Positions 24,995-33,683 of a stretch of DNA of 64,000 nucleotides are shown piece by piece. The stretch's first letter is position 1, and every line of letters starts with the position of its first letter. A model generated the notes under the pieces. It did not search any database and was not told the DNA's origin. It saw only the letters and a program-made list of their open reading frames with translations. The position numbers and the translations under genes are program-made. The DNA is taken from positions 1 to 64,000 of the forward strand of contig NZ_FNQB01000007.1 of assembly GCF_900107455.1 (NCBI RefSeq). Reading direction: 5' to 3'. Source of the DNA: Asanoa ishikariensis (GTDB lineage: Bacteria > Actinomycetota > Actinomycetes > Mycobacteriales > Micromonosporaceae).

Positions 24995-26502
24995 GACGGG
25001 CCGTCCTCGTACGCCTGGTCGAGCAAGTATTTGCCGGGGTTCATGATGTTGAGCGGGTCGAGCACTCGCTTGACCTTCTTCATCACGTCCCAGCCGCCGC
25101 CAAGCTCTTCGGGCACCAGGTCGACCTCGCCTTCGCGGCAGGCGCCGTGGCAGGCGCTGATCGAGCCGCCGTGCGCGATCGACACCGCCGCGATGTCGCG
25201 CTTGGCGGTCACCCACGCGTCCCACGCCTCGTCGTCGAGCTCCTGCTCCCAGATGCCGACATCGATCTCCGTGAGGTAGTCGCCCCACGGTTTGAAGGCG
25301 CCGTTGGTGTAGGCGAACATGCCCCAGTCGTCGAAGATCCGGAAGCGGTCGCCGAGCCGGGCGACGATGTCGTGCCACTTCTCCCGCACCGCAGGCAACT
25401 GCGTCCAGTTGATCGACGCGTCCTCGCAGTGCCAGCTCATCGGCACCACCTGGCCGTCGCGCAGCCGGCCGTGCAGCGGTGTCGCGTAGCGGTCGTGGCG
25501 CGAGGCCCAGTCGCCCTGCGAGATCTCGTCACCGAGGTACGCGCCTCCGGTGTCCTTCCCGATCCGCAGCAACCGCTTGGCGCCGGGGCGCACCTCGTCG
25601 GTGGTGCCGTACATCGCCGTCGCGACCACGCAGCGCACGTCGTCGGGCTGCGGGATGTATGCCTCGTCGTCGCGGCGCAGGTAGGCCAGCTTCCACTCGT
25701 CGAAGAGCACGACACCGGCGAGCGTGGCCAGGCCGGATTTCGCGAGCGCACCGGTCGACCGCCAGGCCGTCTCGTAGTCGGGGTACGAGAAGAACGCCGC
25801 GAACTCGGCCTCGGGGCGCGGCACCAGCTCGAGGACGGCCTCGGTGACGATGCCCAGCGTGCCCTGGTGACCCATGAAGAGGTGCTTGAGCTGGTAGCCG
25901 GTCGAGGACTTGCGCACCTTGCGGCCGCCGCCGTCACCCACCCAGATCAGCTCGCCGGTGGGCAGCACGATCTGGAAGCTGATCACCAGGTCGCGGGTGT
26001 GCCCGTACCGGCCGCCGATCAGCGACCAGCCGCTCGTGCCGATCCGGCCGCCGACCAGGGAGCACGGGTAGGACGCCGGGTCGTCGGGGTAGATCACCCC
26101 GTGCTTCTGGAGCTCCTCGTTGAGCTTGAGCATGTTGATGCCGGGCTGCACGGTCACCGTGCGGTCGTCGAGGTCGAGCTCCAGGATCTTGTTCATCAGC
26201 TTGACGTCGACGACGATGCCCTGCCGCAGCGGCACCGCGCCGTCGGTCAACCCGGTGCCGCCCGCCCGGGGCACCACCGGGATCCGGTAACGGTTGGCGA
26301 GCTTGACGACCTCGGAGATCTGCTCGGCGGTGGTCGGGAGCACGACGACATCGGGTACGTGCTCCGCCCACCGGTGCACCGGGAACGGTGCCGGCACCCG
26401 GGCCCGGTTGACCCGCGAGGACCTGTCGGCGAACACGTTGTCGGGGCCGCAGATGCCGATCAGCTCGTCGATCACCGGGTCGGTGACCATGGTGGCGGTC
26501 AT
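24991..26502 (-). CDS. FAD-binding oxidoreductase, GlcD/alkyl-DHAP synthase-like
   Basis: 503 residues. The PCMH-type FAD domain shows PDVVVLPTTAEQISEVVKLANRY, VVPRAGGTGLTDGAVPLRQG and the segment SLVGGRIGTSGWSLIGGRYG; the C-terminal cap ends AHGGSISACHGACREGEVDLV then LDPLNIMNPGKYLLDQ, as in D-lactate and glycolate dehydrogenases. It oxidises a 2-hydroxy acid or a related substrate in that family. The adjacent Fe-S protein (one base overlap, TGATG) would be its electron acceptor, as GlcF is for GlcD. ATG 26502 is set by that coupling. Confidence 0.88.
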   Translation of the reverse strand: MTATMVTDPVIDELIGICGPDNVFADRSSRVNRARVPAPFPVHRWAEHVPDVVVLPTTAEQISEVVKLANRYRIPVVPRAGGTGLTDGAVPLRQGIVVDVKLMNKILELDLDDRTVTVQPGINMLKLNEELQKHGVIYPDDPASYPCSLVGGRIGTSGWSLIGGRYGHTRDLVISFQIVLPTGELIWVGDGGGRKVRKSSTGYQLKHLFMGHQGTLGIVTEAVLELVPRPEAEFAAFFSYPDYETAWRSTGALAKSGLATLAGVVLFDEWKLAYLRRDDEAYIPQPDDVRCVVATAMYGTTDEVRPGAKRLLRIGKDTGGAYLGDEISQGDWASRHDRYATPLHGRLRDGQVVPMSWHCEDASINWTQLPAVREKWHDIVARLGDRFRIFDDWGMFAYTNGAFKPWGDYLTEIDVGIWEQELDDEAWDAWVTAKRDIAAVSIAHGGSISACHGACREGEVDLVPEELGGGWDVMKKVKRVLDPLNIMNPGKYLLDQAYEDGPS

Positions 26503-27782
26503 CAGTCCTCCAGGCCCGCGGACAGCGCGACGATCTCCAGCAGGTCGAGCACCTCGATCGGGTCGGCCCGCTTGCCGCCCTGCTCGGTCAACGGCCGCTC
26601 GGACCAGACGCATGCGCTGACCAGCGTGTCGACGTCGAGGGCGGCGGCCTGTTCGACACGGCGCCGGCTGATCTCCGCGGTGAGGTCGGGCCGCTCGATC
26701 GGCAGCCCGCCACCGGCACCCGAGCAGTAGGACCACTGGGTGACGTGGTCGACGTCCTTGAACGTGATGCCGGGGACCGCCCGCAGCACCTCTCTCGGCG
26801 CCGCGTGGATGCCCTTGCGCTTGTTGAGGCGACAGGCGTCGTGGTACGTGACGACCCGGTCGACGGGGTTCGTCAGCTCGAGCCGGCCGTCCCGGATCAG
26901 CTCCGCGAGTAGCTCGACGAAGAGCACGATCTCGAAGTCGTACTCGTCGCCGAAGTAGCTCGGGTAGTCCTCGGTGAACGAGATGTAGTCGTGGGGGTCG
27001 AAGACGATGATCCTGCGCGCGCCGACAGCCCGCCAGTCGTCCACGTTGTGCCGGGCGAACTCCTTGGCCCGCTCGACGTAGCCCATCTCGGCGGCGGGGC
27101 CGCCGCAGCACCACTGCTCGCGCATCAGGCCGAACTCGACGCCGGCCGCTTTGAGGATCTTCGCGGCGGCGCGGGGCACCGAGGTGCGGTGGAAGGCGCC
27201 CTCGCAGTCGCAGAAGAGGATGGTCTCGCCGCCGATGGGTAGGTCGAGGCCGGCCGCCCAGTCGGCCACGTGCTCCTGGCTGACCGGCACCTCTCCGCCG
27301 AGCACGGGCTCGGACTTCTGCCGACTGGTCGCCTCGACCCAGCGCTGCCAACCGGGCTGGTGGATGCCCTCGTCGACGGCCAGGGCGCGGGCGGCCTTGA
27401 CGAGCTGCACGGTGCGGGTGCGGAAGCGGTAGAAGTCGCCGGTGAAAAGCGTGTTCGGGCAGCGCAGCTCACAGGCGCCGCAGCCGGTGCAGTGCACGTA
27501 GTCGCGGGCCACGTCCGCAATGGACAGCAGGCCCTTCTCCATCGCGACGACGTTCGCGTGGAAGGCCGTGGGCGTGTGCACCTCGTTGCGGGTCACCTGC
27601 ATCACGGGACAGACCTCGCGGCAGAACTTGTGCCCAGAGCTGTAGCAGTTGTAGGCAGCATTGCGCCATTCCTGGACGAACTCGGCCGTGCCGGCCTCGT
27701 CATCCGGCTCTTTATCCGTCCCGCCAGCGGGCTCTTCTTCCGTCCCGCCAACGGGATCATGCGCGCGTTCGGTCGAAGACAT
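26502..27782 (-). CDS. Fe-S oxidoreductase subunit with CCG domains (HdrD/GlcF-like)
   Basis: 426 residues from ATG 27782, which has GGGAGGA upstream; an in-frame ATG 24 codons earlier lacks one. A complete ferredoxin motif CTGCGACELRCP is visible; an earlier cluster region CYSSGHKFCREVCP is irregular. Two CCG-type Cys motifs follow, EQWCCGGPAAEMGY and WSYCSGAGGGLP, as in heterodisulfide reductase and glycolate oxidase iron-sulfur subunits. The first 30 residues are an acidic linker. It heads the operon Fe-S, FAD, small protein, LLM. No membrane anchor is seen, so the complex is probably soluble or peripheral. Confidence 0.88.
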   Translation of the reverse strand: MSSTERAHDPVGGTEEEPAGGTDKEPDDEAGTAEFVQEWRNAAYNCYSSGHKFCREVCPVMQVTRNEVHTPTAFHANVVAMEKGLLSIADVARDYVHCTGCGACELRCPNTLFTGDFYRFRTRTVQLVKAARALAVDEGIHQPGWQRWVEATSRQKSEPVLGGEVPVSQEHVADWAAGLDLPIGGETILFCDCEGAFHRTSVPRAAAKILKAAGVEFGLMREQWCCGGPAAEMGYVERAKEFARHNVDDWRAVGARRIIVFDPHDYISFTEDYPSYFGDEYDFEIVLFVELLAELIRDGRLELTNPVDRVVTYHDACRLNKRKGIHAAPREVLRAVPGITFKDVDHVTQWSYCSGAGGGLPIERPDLTAEISRRRVEQAAALDVDTLVSACVWSERPLTEQGGKRADPIEVLDLLEIVALSAGLED

Positions 27783-27864
27783 CGTCGTCCTCCCATGTCG
27801 CGTGACCATCGTGCCCCGTGGGGCCGGTGCGCGTAAAGGGGGTCGACTGTTCACGTGCCGCTCG

Positions 27865-28464
27865 ATGATCGTCTATCGATTCATGTTCGGCTATGCCACG
27901 ATCGATCGGCTCACCCGCGAGTTGACGGTGACGCTGCGCGACCCCTCTGCGATCCTTCGCGCCGCTGGCGAGTCGGTTGATCTGTCCATGGTGGACGCCG
28001 GCTCGCGCTTCCGTCGCGCCGTCGAGCGGGCCAACGCCGACGTCGCCGCGGCCAAGGGCCTTCCCGCCGGCGCCGTGCTGCTCGTCGAGGTCGACACGGC
28101 GAAGGCGCTCGACCTGGGCGTCACCGTGATCAAGAGCGAGTTGGCCGCGCGCGGGCGGCTCGCCGCCGCTCCGACGCGGGCCCGGGCGGCCGGATACTGG
28201 GCCACCAAGGTCAACGCCGTTCGGCTCAGCGACGACGAGGAGCCGTGGATCAAGGGCGGCGCGGAGATCTTCAGCGTGGTCACCGGCTTCGGCCTCGACG
28301 GCGTGCCCCGAGCCGACATCGTGCAGATGCCGTACCGCGACAACGACGGCACGACCTACTATCCGAACCAGCTCCTGGTGCACTTCTCGGCGTACAAGTA
28401 CAACCTCACCGACGTGGTCATGATGGGGGACGACGGGGACACCAACTACCAGGCGCTGGCTTAG
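27865..28464 (+). CDS. DUF3103-like protein, cut by an in-frame amber codon
   Basis: 199 codons from ATG 27865 (ATG 27883 is an alternative). There is no clear signal peptide. Recognisable conserved stretch: KGGAEIFSVVTGFGLDGVPR, then DIVQMPYRDNDGTTYYPNQL and LVHFSAYKYNLTDVVMMGDDGDTNYQALA. From memory this resembles DUF3103 proteins, whose role is unknown. The TAG at 28462 interrupts the domain: the same frame continues with matching sequence to 28680. The position normally would be Gln (CAG), so a single C-to-T change explains the stop. The gene is divergent from the redox operon. Confidence 0.6.
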   Translation: MIVYRFMFGYATIDRLTRELTVTLRDPSAILRAAGESVDLSMVDAGSRFRRAVERANADVAAAKGLPAGAVLLVEVDTAKALDLGVTVIKSELAARGRLAAAPTRARAAGYWATKVNAVRLSDDEEPWIKGGAEIFSVVTGFGLDGVPRADIVQMPYRDNDGTTYYPNQLLVHFSAYKYNLTDVVMMGDDGDTNYQALA

Positions 28465-28680
28465 GCCATCGCGACGGCGCTGTTGACCATTCTCGATCTC
28501 GGCGTGTACGCGCCGCTGGTCGACGCGGTCCTCGCCGCGATACCGACCTCGTGGTACACCGACGACCCGGACTACGTCGACTCCTGGTGCACGCTCTCGA
28601 CCGCCAGCAGCGGTCGGCTCAACGGCGCGGCCGGCAACGGCTGGCTGGACGTCAGCCCGTACTACGTCCAGCCCCTGTAG
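28465..28680 (+). pseudogene. C-terminal part of the DUF3103-like gene after the amber codon
   Basis: The frame stays open for 71 codons after the TAG at 28462-28464 and keeps coding character: AIATALLTILDLGVYAPL, then AIPTSWYTDDPDYVDSWCTL and a final SPYYVQPL. The DDDYVDS-type motif is what I expect near the end of DUF3103 proteins. No start codon with ribosome-binding site lies at its beginning. Unless the amber codon is read through, this segment is not translated. Confidence 0.6.
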
Positions 28681-28787
28681 CCCACCTCGGTTTCGGCGGC
28701 GCGGCGGCATTCTCGCTAGCATCCCGGCGGGCGCCCATCCGGGCGCCCGTCGGCCGCCGGCCGATCCGTCCGAGCCCGAGGTGGCGT

Positions 28788-30560
28788 GTGAGCCAGCACC
28801 CGCAAGCCAGCGATGCACCGACCGTGCAGTTCCCGGTGCAACGCCTGGGAGAGCCGTCGGCACCGCAGGCCACCCCCGTCGAAGCGTTGCGCCCGCGACG
28901 CCGGCTCTTCATGGTCGGCGGCCTCGCCGCGGCCGTGCTGGGCGCGATCGGTGGGGCGGGCGCCTACGCGTACGCCGGTGAGGTGCCGCGCGGCACGTCG
29001 GTGTTGGGTGTCGACATCGGCGGCAAGAGCCGGTCCGAGGCGGTCGCCGCGCTCAAGTCCGGGCTGGCCTGGAAGGTGCGGACGCTCGGCGCCCCGGTGC
29101 CGGTCCGGGTGGGCGAGCAGGCCGCCGAGGTCAACCCGGCCGACGTCGGCCTCGCGGTCGACGTCGAGGCGACCGTCGCGGCCGCCATCGAGCGGAGTGC
29201 CGACCCGGTCAGCCTCCTGTTCGGCTCGCATGAGCTCGACCCGGTCGTCACGGTCGACGAGGGCAAGCTCCACGACGTGCTGGGCGCGGCCCTCGGCAAG
29301 GACGCGCGGGCGATGAAACTGCCGTCGATCACGTTCGCGGGCACGACGCCGAAGGCGACCTACCCGGTGCCAGGGCGTGGCCTGCACGCCGAGAAATCGG
29401 CGGACGCGGTGCGCGACGGCTGGCTCGGTGGCGCGCCGGTGGTCGTGCCGATCGTCGAGATCCATCCCACGACGACGAAGGAAGACGTCGACAAGCTGAT
29501 CGCCGAGTTCGCCCGGCCGGCGGTGGCGGCCCCGGTCACCGTCACGACCGAGCGGGGCGACGTGACGGTCGCCCCGGCGGCGATCGCGAAGAGCCTGCGG
29601 CTGGTCGCCGACAAGTCCGGCCGGATCGAGCCGGGGCTGGACGCGAAGAAGTTGCGCGCCGCGCTCGCCGGCCCGCTCGGCGCGGTCGAGGTGGCGCCGA
29701 AGGATGCCCAGGTCTCGATCGTGGGCGGGAAGCCCCGGGTGACCGAGGGCGCGGAGGGCCGACAGGTCGACGTCGGCGCGCTCGCCCCCGCGCTGTTGGA
29801 GGTGCTGCCGCTGCGAGACGGGCGCACGGTCGCCGGCAAGCTCGTGACCGCGAAGCCCGCGACCAGCGCGGCCGACATCGCCAAGCTCGGCATCAAGGAG
29901 CGGGTCTCGACGTTCACCACGAACTTCACCGGCGGCCTGTCCGCGCCGCGCAGCCAGAACATCGTCCAGGCCGCCAAGGAGGTCGACGGCGCGCTGGTCA
30001 AGCCGGGCGCGGTGTTCTCGCTCAACGGCCGCACGGGCGAGCGCGGCTACGCGCAGGGCTACCGGGACGCGCCGGTCATCCTCGACGGCAAGCTGGTGCC
30101 GGGCGTCGGCGGCGGCACGTCGCAGTTCACCACCACCCTGTTCAACGCGGCCTACTACGCCGGGCTCGAGGACATCGAGCACAAGCCGCACTCGTACTAT
30201 TTCAGCCGTTATCCCGCGGTCATCGAGTCGACGATCTTCTGGCCGAACCTCGACCTGAAGTTCCGGAACGACACCGACTACGGCATCGTCATCGACACCT
30301 CGTGGACCGCCGACTCGATCACGGTCTCGATGTACAGCACGAAGGTCTGGGACAGCGTGAAGACCCAGTACGGCCCGCGGCGCGACATCACCAGCCCGAA
30401 GGTGACCAAGCTGCCGAAGGGTCCGACCTGCATCCCCACCAACGGCATCCCCGGCTTCACCCAGGACGCCTTCCGGGTCTTCAGGAAGGCCGGCAAAGAG
30501 GTCAAGCGGGAGAAGTTCACGTGGACCTACCTCGCGGAGCCGCGCTTCACCTGCGGGTGA
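28788..30560 (+). CDS. VanW family protein with N-terminal membrane anchor
   Basis: 590 residues from GTG 28788 (GAGGTGG upstream). A cytoplasmic tail of about 40 residues precedes a helix at roughly 42-64 (FMVGGLAAAVLGAIGGAGAY). Putative peptidoglycan-binding repeats (YoaR-like) follow, with VLGVDIGGKSRSEA and a second copy near PAVAAPVTVTTERGDV. The VanW domain is at about 385-540, with AKEVDGALVKPGAVFSLNGRTG, GVGGGTSQFTTTLFNAAYY and HKPHSYYFSRYPAV. VanW-type proteins are linked to the cell envelope; their activity is unknown, and they are not by themselves evidence of vancomycin resistance. Confidence 0.88.
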   Translation: MSQHPQASDAPTVQFPVQRLGEPSAPQATPVEALRPRRRLFMVGGLAAAVLGAIGGAGAYAYAGEVPRGTSVLGVDIGGKSRSEAVAALKSGLAWKVRTLGAPVPVRVGEQAAEVNPADVGLAVDVEATVAAAIERSADPVSLLFGSHELDPVVTVDEGKLHDVLGAALGKDARAMKLPSITFAGTTPKATYPVPGRGLHAEKSADAVRDGWLGGAPVVVPIVEIHPTTTKEDVDKLIAEFARPAVAAPVTVTTERGDVTVAPAAIAKSLRLVADKSGRIEPGLDAKKLRAALAGPLGAVEVAPKDAQVSIVGGKPRVTEGAEGRQVDVGALAPALLEVLPLRDGRTVAGKLVTAKPATSAADIAKLGIKERVSTFTTNFTGGLSAPRSQNIVQAAKEVDGALVKPGAVFSLNGRTGERGYAQGYRDAPVILDGKLVPGVGGGTSQFTTTLFNAAYYAGLEDIEHKPHSYYFSRYPAVIESTIFWPNLDLKFRNDTDYGIVIDTSWTADSITVSMYSTKVWDSVKTQYGPRRDITSPKVTKLPKGPTCIPTNGIPGFTQDAFRVFRKAGKEVKREKFTWTYLAEPRFTCG

Positions 30561-30566
30561 ACCTGT

Positions 30567-30591
30567 CATTGACATCCGTCTATTGTTAATG
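30567..30591. promoter_or_regulatory. Imperfect inverted repeat upstream of the GH43 gene
   Basis: CATTGACA and TGTTAATG form 8-base arms with one mismatch around a 9-base centre, 33 bases before the GH43 start, in an AT-rich patch. It may be an operator for a sugar-responsive repressor. No matching copy was seen elsewhere in the window. Confidence 0.3.
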
Positions 30592-30623
30592 GTGACGCCG
30601 TTCTATCCCAGTGGGAGGGCGTC

Positions 30624-31598
30624 ATGGCCTCATGTGCGCGCATCGCCGGCTCGTTCGTCGCCGTGGTCCTCGCCGTCACCGGTATGACCGTGATCGACGT
30701 CCGACCGGCGTCCGCGGCGTACCCCAACCCGGGACGGGTGACCGGGGACGTGACGGTGCACGACCCGGCGATTGTCCGGCGGCCGGGCGGCGGATACCTG
30801 TTGGCCCACACCGGCAACGGCATCAGCCTGAAGACATCCTCGGATCGCACGGCGTTCCGCGCCGCCGGCGCGGCCTTCCCCGGCGGCGCCTCGTGGACGA
30901 CGACCTACACGGCCGGCAGCCGCAACCTGTGGGCGCCGGATCTGACCTACCGCAACGGCCGTTACTGGATGTACTACTCGGCGTCGACGTTCGGCTCCAA
31001 CCGGTCGGCCATCTTCCTGGCGACCAGCACGACCGGTGGCTCCGGCACCTGGACGCACGCGGGCCTGGTCGTCGAGTCCCGCACGACCGACAATTTCAAC
31101 GCCATCGACCCCAACCTGGTGGTGGACGCCGCCGGCCGATGGTGGTTGAGCTTCGGGTCGTTCTGGTCCGGGATCAAGCTGGTGGCGCTCAACCCGTCGA
31201 CAGGGCTGCGCTCAGACGGCACGATCGTGAGCGTCGCAGGCCGCAACGGCGGGGCGATCGAGGCGCCGTTCATCGCGCGACGCGGTTCGTACTACTACCT
31301 CTGGGTGTCGTTCGACCGCTGCTGCCAGGGGGCGTCGAGCACGTACCGCGTGATGGTCGGTCGTTCGACCAGTGTCACCGGACCGTACGTCGACCGCAAC
31401 GGCGTGGCGATGACGGCGGGCGGCGGCACACAGGTGCTGGCCGGCCACGGCAGCATCCACGGCCCGGGCCACCAGGCGGTGCTCGCCGACACCGACGGCG
31501 ACGTGCTCGTCTACCACTACTACGCCGACAACGGCACCTCGCTGCTGGGCATCAACCGCATCGCGTACGACAGCGCCGGCTGGCCCTACGTCTACTGA
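30624..31598 (+). CDS. Secreted GH43 glycoside hydrolase (arabinan endo-1,5-alpha-arabinosidase-like)
   Basis: 324 residues. The signal peptide ends near PASA-AYPNP (residue 32). The five-blade propeller has the GH43 triad: base Asp47 in VHDPAI, the pKa-modulating Asp in NAIDPNLV and acid Glu in GAIEAPFI. A late HGSIHGPGHQA loop carries the His typical of arabinanases that binds a metal at the propeller centre. It would cut alpha-1,5-arabinan in plant pectin outside the cell. The gene stands alone after vanW; ATG 30624 follows GGGAGG. Confidence 0.9.
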   Translation: MASCARIAGSFVAVVLAVTGMTVIDVRPASAAYPNPGRVTGDVTVHDPAIVRRPGGGYLLAHTGNGISLKTSSDRTAFRAAGAAFPGGASWTTTYTAGSRNLWAPDLTYRNGRYWMYYSASTFGSNRSAIFLATSTTGGSGTWTHAGLVVESRTTDNFNAIDPNLVVDAAGRWWLSFGSFWSGIKLVALNPSTGLRSDGTIVSVAGRNGGAIEAPFIARRGSYYYLWVSFDRCCQGASSTYRVMVGRSTSVTGPYVDRNGVAMTAGGGTQVLAGHGSIHGPGHQAVLADTDGDVLVYHYYADNGTSLLGINRIAYDSAGWPYVY

Positions 31599-31659
31599 GG
31601 AGCGTGCACGTCGGGCACGCTGTGCATGGCGAGGCCGGCGGCAGGGTATTACCGCGGGT

Positions 31660-32718
31660 GTGTCGATCGCGGAGCTCAGGACGCGCGGGGTGAAGTCATG
31701 GCTGCGCGCCCGCGACCGGCACGCCTGGCTGGACCACGTGGCCCGCGCGGTGGTGCGCTACGACCAGGCCGACGGTGGCCGTCTCGCCGCCGCGGTGACC
31801 TACTACGCGTTCTTCGCCACGTTCGCACTGGCCCTGTTGAGCTTCGCGTTGTTCGCGTTCGTGCTCGACGACCCAGTGGTGCTCCGGGCGATCCAGGGGT
31901 ACCTCACCGAGAACCTTCCCCGGGTCGACGTCCAGGCGGTACGCGACGCCCGCGGCACCGTCGGCGTGATCGGGTTCATCGGCCTGCCGATCATCGGCTG
32001 GTTCTGGGTCGACGCGCTGCGCTCATCGATCAGAGCGGTCTGGGGACTGCCCGAGTATCCGGGCAGGTTGCTGGTCCGCGTTCTGATCGACCTGCTCGTG
32101 CTGATCGGGCTCGGCCTCCTGCTGGCTGTGTCGCTGGCCGCGGTGTTCACCACCGAAGCGGGCGCGGGCTGGCTGGTCACCGCCGCCGGCGTCGACGGCG
32201 CACCTTCCCGATGGCTGCTAGGTGCTCTCGGGTTCGTGCTGGAAGCCAGCGTCAACACCCTGTTGGCGATGGCCATCCTCACGGCGCTGCCCCGGCTGCG
32301 CATGCCGCTGCGCCGGGCCCTGGGACCAGCGCTGTTCGTCGCCGCCGGGCTGGAGTTGCTCAAGACCCTCGGCCGGCTCTACGTGCGAGGCGCCGAGAAC
32401 AACGCGGCTTACCTGGTCGTTGCCGGCGCGGTCGGGTTGCTGGTCTTCCTCAACGTCGTCAACCAACTGATCCTGTTCGCCGCGACGCTGGCCGCCACCA
32501 GCATCAACGGGCAGGTCACCGACCTGGCCGCACGCCCGCGCGAACGCCAGGTCACCGGCCTTCTGGGCCGCCGGTCGGCCATACCACTTCCAGGCCGTGG
32601 TCGGTGGCGTAGAGCAGGTACGGCCGCAACTCAGGGGCGTACTCCAGGTCGCGGCGCAGCGCGTACAGAGGAGCTGACCTCGCCGCCAGGAACGGTTGGG
32701 CGGCGAGCAGGCCCCTGA
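31660..32718 (+). CDS. YihY/BrkB family membrane protein
   Basis: 352 residues from GTG 31660. Six or so membrane helices; the family motif GGRLAAAVTYYAFFATFALALL is at residues 39-60, and VVNQLILFAATLAA closes the domain. Family members are inner-membrane proteins of unclear function, not RNase BN. The C-terminal tail after about residue 297 is Arg/Gly/Pro-rich and its last 167 coding bases lie antisense to the SUKH-like gene. The tail may be a run-on after loss of an earlier stop. Confidence 0.85.
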   Translation: MSIAELRTRGVKSWLRARDRHAWLDHVARAVVRYDQADGGRLAAAVTYYAFFATFALALLSFALFAFVLDDPVVLRAIQGYLTENLPRVDVQAVRDARGTVGVIGFIGLPIIGWFWVDALRSSIRAVWGLPEYPGRLLVRVLIDLLVLIGLGLLLAVSLAAVFTTEAGAGWLVTAAGVDGAPSRWLLGALGFVLEASVNTLLAMAILTALPRLRMPLRRALGPALFVAAGLELLKTLGRLYVRGAENNAAYLVVAGAVGLLVFLNVVNQLILFAATLAATSINGQVTDLAARPRERQVTGLLGRRSAIPLPGRGRWRRAGTAATQGRTPGRGAARTEELTSPPGTVGRRAGP

Positions 32719-33160
32719 GATCCCCGAACCGCCAATCCGCACCCAGCAGCTTCCTTGCCCGCACCAGGAGCTGAACTCCATCGACCGGAACCTTGCCCAC
32801 ATAGACGTCGGCGGTTGGCGGCAGGTCCGGCTCCGGGTCGGCCGGCAGAGCGAAGCCGGAACGCAGCCACACCTCGAACGCGGGGGCGGCGACGTTGAGG
32901 TCGACTTCGCCGCGACCGCCCAGGTCGGCCCAGAACACCGCGCCGCCGCCGTCGTCGCACCCGAGGAAGAATCCCCGATCGCTTTCTTGGCCGATCATGA
33001 GGTAGCGCGTGAGCCACTGGCCGATTCCGTAGGTCGTGTTGCGCTCCAGCAGGGACTCCAGGCAGTACACGACGACGCCATCGGCGACGACGTCGTCGGT
33101 GACCGACGCCAACCATCGCTGGTAAGCGGCATCCGTCCGGGAAATGAGCTGCTCGACCAT
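32552..33160 (-). CDS. SUKH (SMI1/KNR4)-like protein
   Basis: 202 residues from ATG 33160, which has AAGGA 10 bases upstream; GTG 33169 is an alternative. The pattern YGIGQWLTRYLMIGQESDRGFF then LGCDDGGGAVFWADLGG is that of SMI1/KNR4-type proteins, several of which are immunity proteins against contact-dependent toxins. No toxin gene is seen next to it. It lies 26 bases after the haemoglobin gene in the same direction. Its 3' end overlaps the convergent YihY gene by 167 bases, which is unusual. Confidence 0.6.
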   Translation of the reverse strand: MVEQLISRTDAAYQRWLASVTDDVVADGVVVYCLESLLERNTTYGIGQWLTRYLMIGQESDRGFFLGCDDGGGAVFWADLGGRGEVDLNVAAPAFEVWLRSGFALPADPEPDLPPTADVYVGKVPVDGVQLLVRARKLLGADWRFGDLRGLLAAQPFLAARSAPLYALRRDLEYAPELRPYLLYATDHGLEVVWPTGGPEGR

Positions 33161-33186
33161 CTCCACCAAATCCTTAGCGGGCTTGA

Positions 33187-33636
33187 TCAGGTCGTGTCTT
33201 GGCGCGCCCAGGTCCAGGCTGGAACGGCGCGGATCGGATGCAGGTCGGCGTCGGTCTCGGCCAACGAGTTCTGTTGGGCGACCTGGGCGCCGAACTCGAC
33301 ATGCTCGCGGACCGCCGTGCGGAAATCGGGGTCGTCGGGCAGCCCGGCTTCGTCGATGGCCTCCAGGTAGACCTCGACGAACCGATCCCGTTGCTCGTCG
33401 GTGATCTTCAGGTGACGGTGGACGTCGATCAGGTATTGGAAGCCGAGCGCCGTGGTGAATCGGTCCGGGCCGCCGAAGGACTCGGCAGTGAACCACGTCA
33501 GGTGGTCGACGTGGCCGGGCTGGCGGACCGGAAACACCTCGCGCAGCACGGGATCGGCCAACGCCTTGGCGTAGAACAGCTCTTCGAGGCGGTGCAACGC
33601 CTCGTCACCGCCGGCGAACTCGAAAAGAGTTGTCAT
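33187..33636 (-). CDS. Group II truncated haemoglobin-like globin
   Basis: 149 residues with the two-on-two globin pattern: LFEFAGGDEALHRLEELFYAK (helices A-B), DHLTWFTAESFGGPDRFTTA (E-helix region), then YLIDVHRHLKITDEQRDRFV, which holds the proximal His. Group II globins bind oxygen or nitric oxide and help in redox defence. The family usually ends near residue 130; here the last 20 residues are an extra tail with Trp residues. ATG 33636 has a weak upstream site. The SUKH-like gene follows. Confidence 0.85.
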   Translation of the reverse strand: MTTLFEFAGGDEALHRLEELFYAKALADPVLREVFPVRQPGHVDHLTWFTAESFGGPDRFTTALGFQYLIDVHRHLKITDEQRDRFVEVYLEAIDEAGLPDDPDFRTAVREHVEFGAQVAQQNSLAETDADLHPIRAVPAWTWARQDTT

Positions 33637-33683
33637 CGCTTTGGCACCCTACGCTGTCCGCCGCGCGCCCAGTGCCGGGCGGA

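Noticed and set aside
28788-30560. Vancomycin resistance determinant
   Set aside because: VanW-type proteins are widespread in actinobacteria; vanH, vanA, vanX and vanRS-type genes are absent here.
30569-30597. TTGACA at 30569 as the -35 of a GH43 promoter
   Set aside because: No acceptable -10 lies 16-19 bases downstream; the element fits better as one arm of an inverted repeat.
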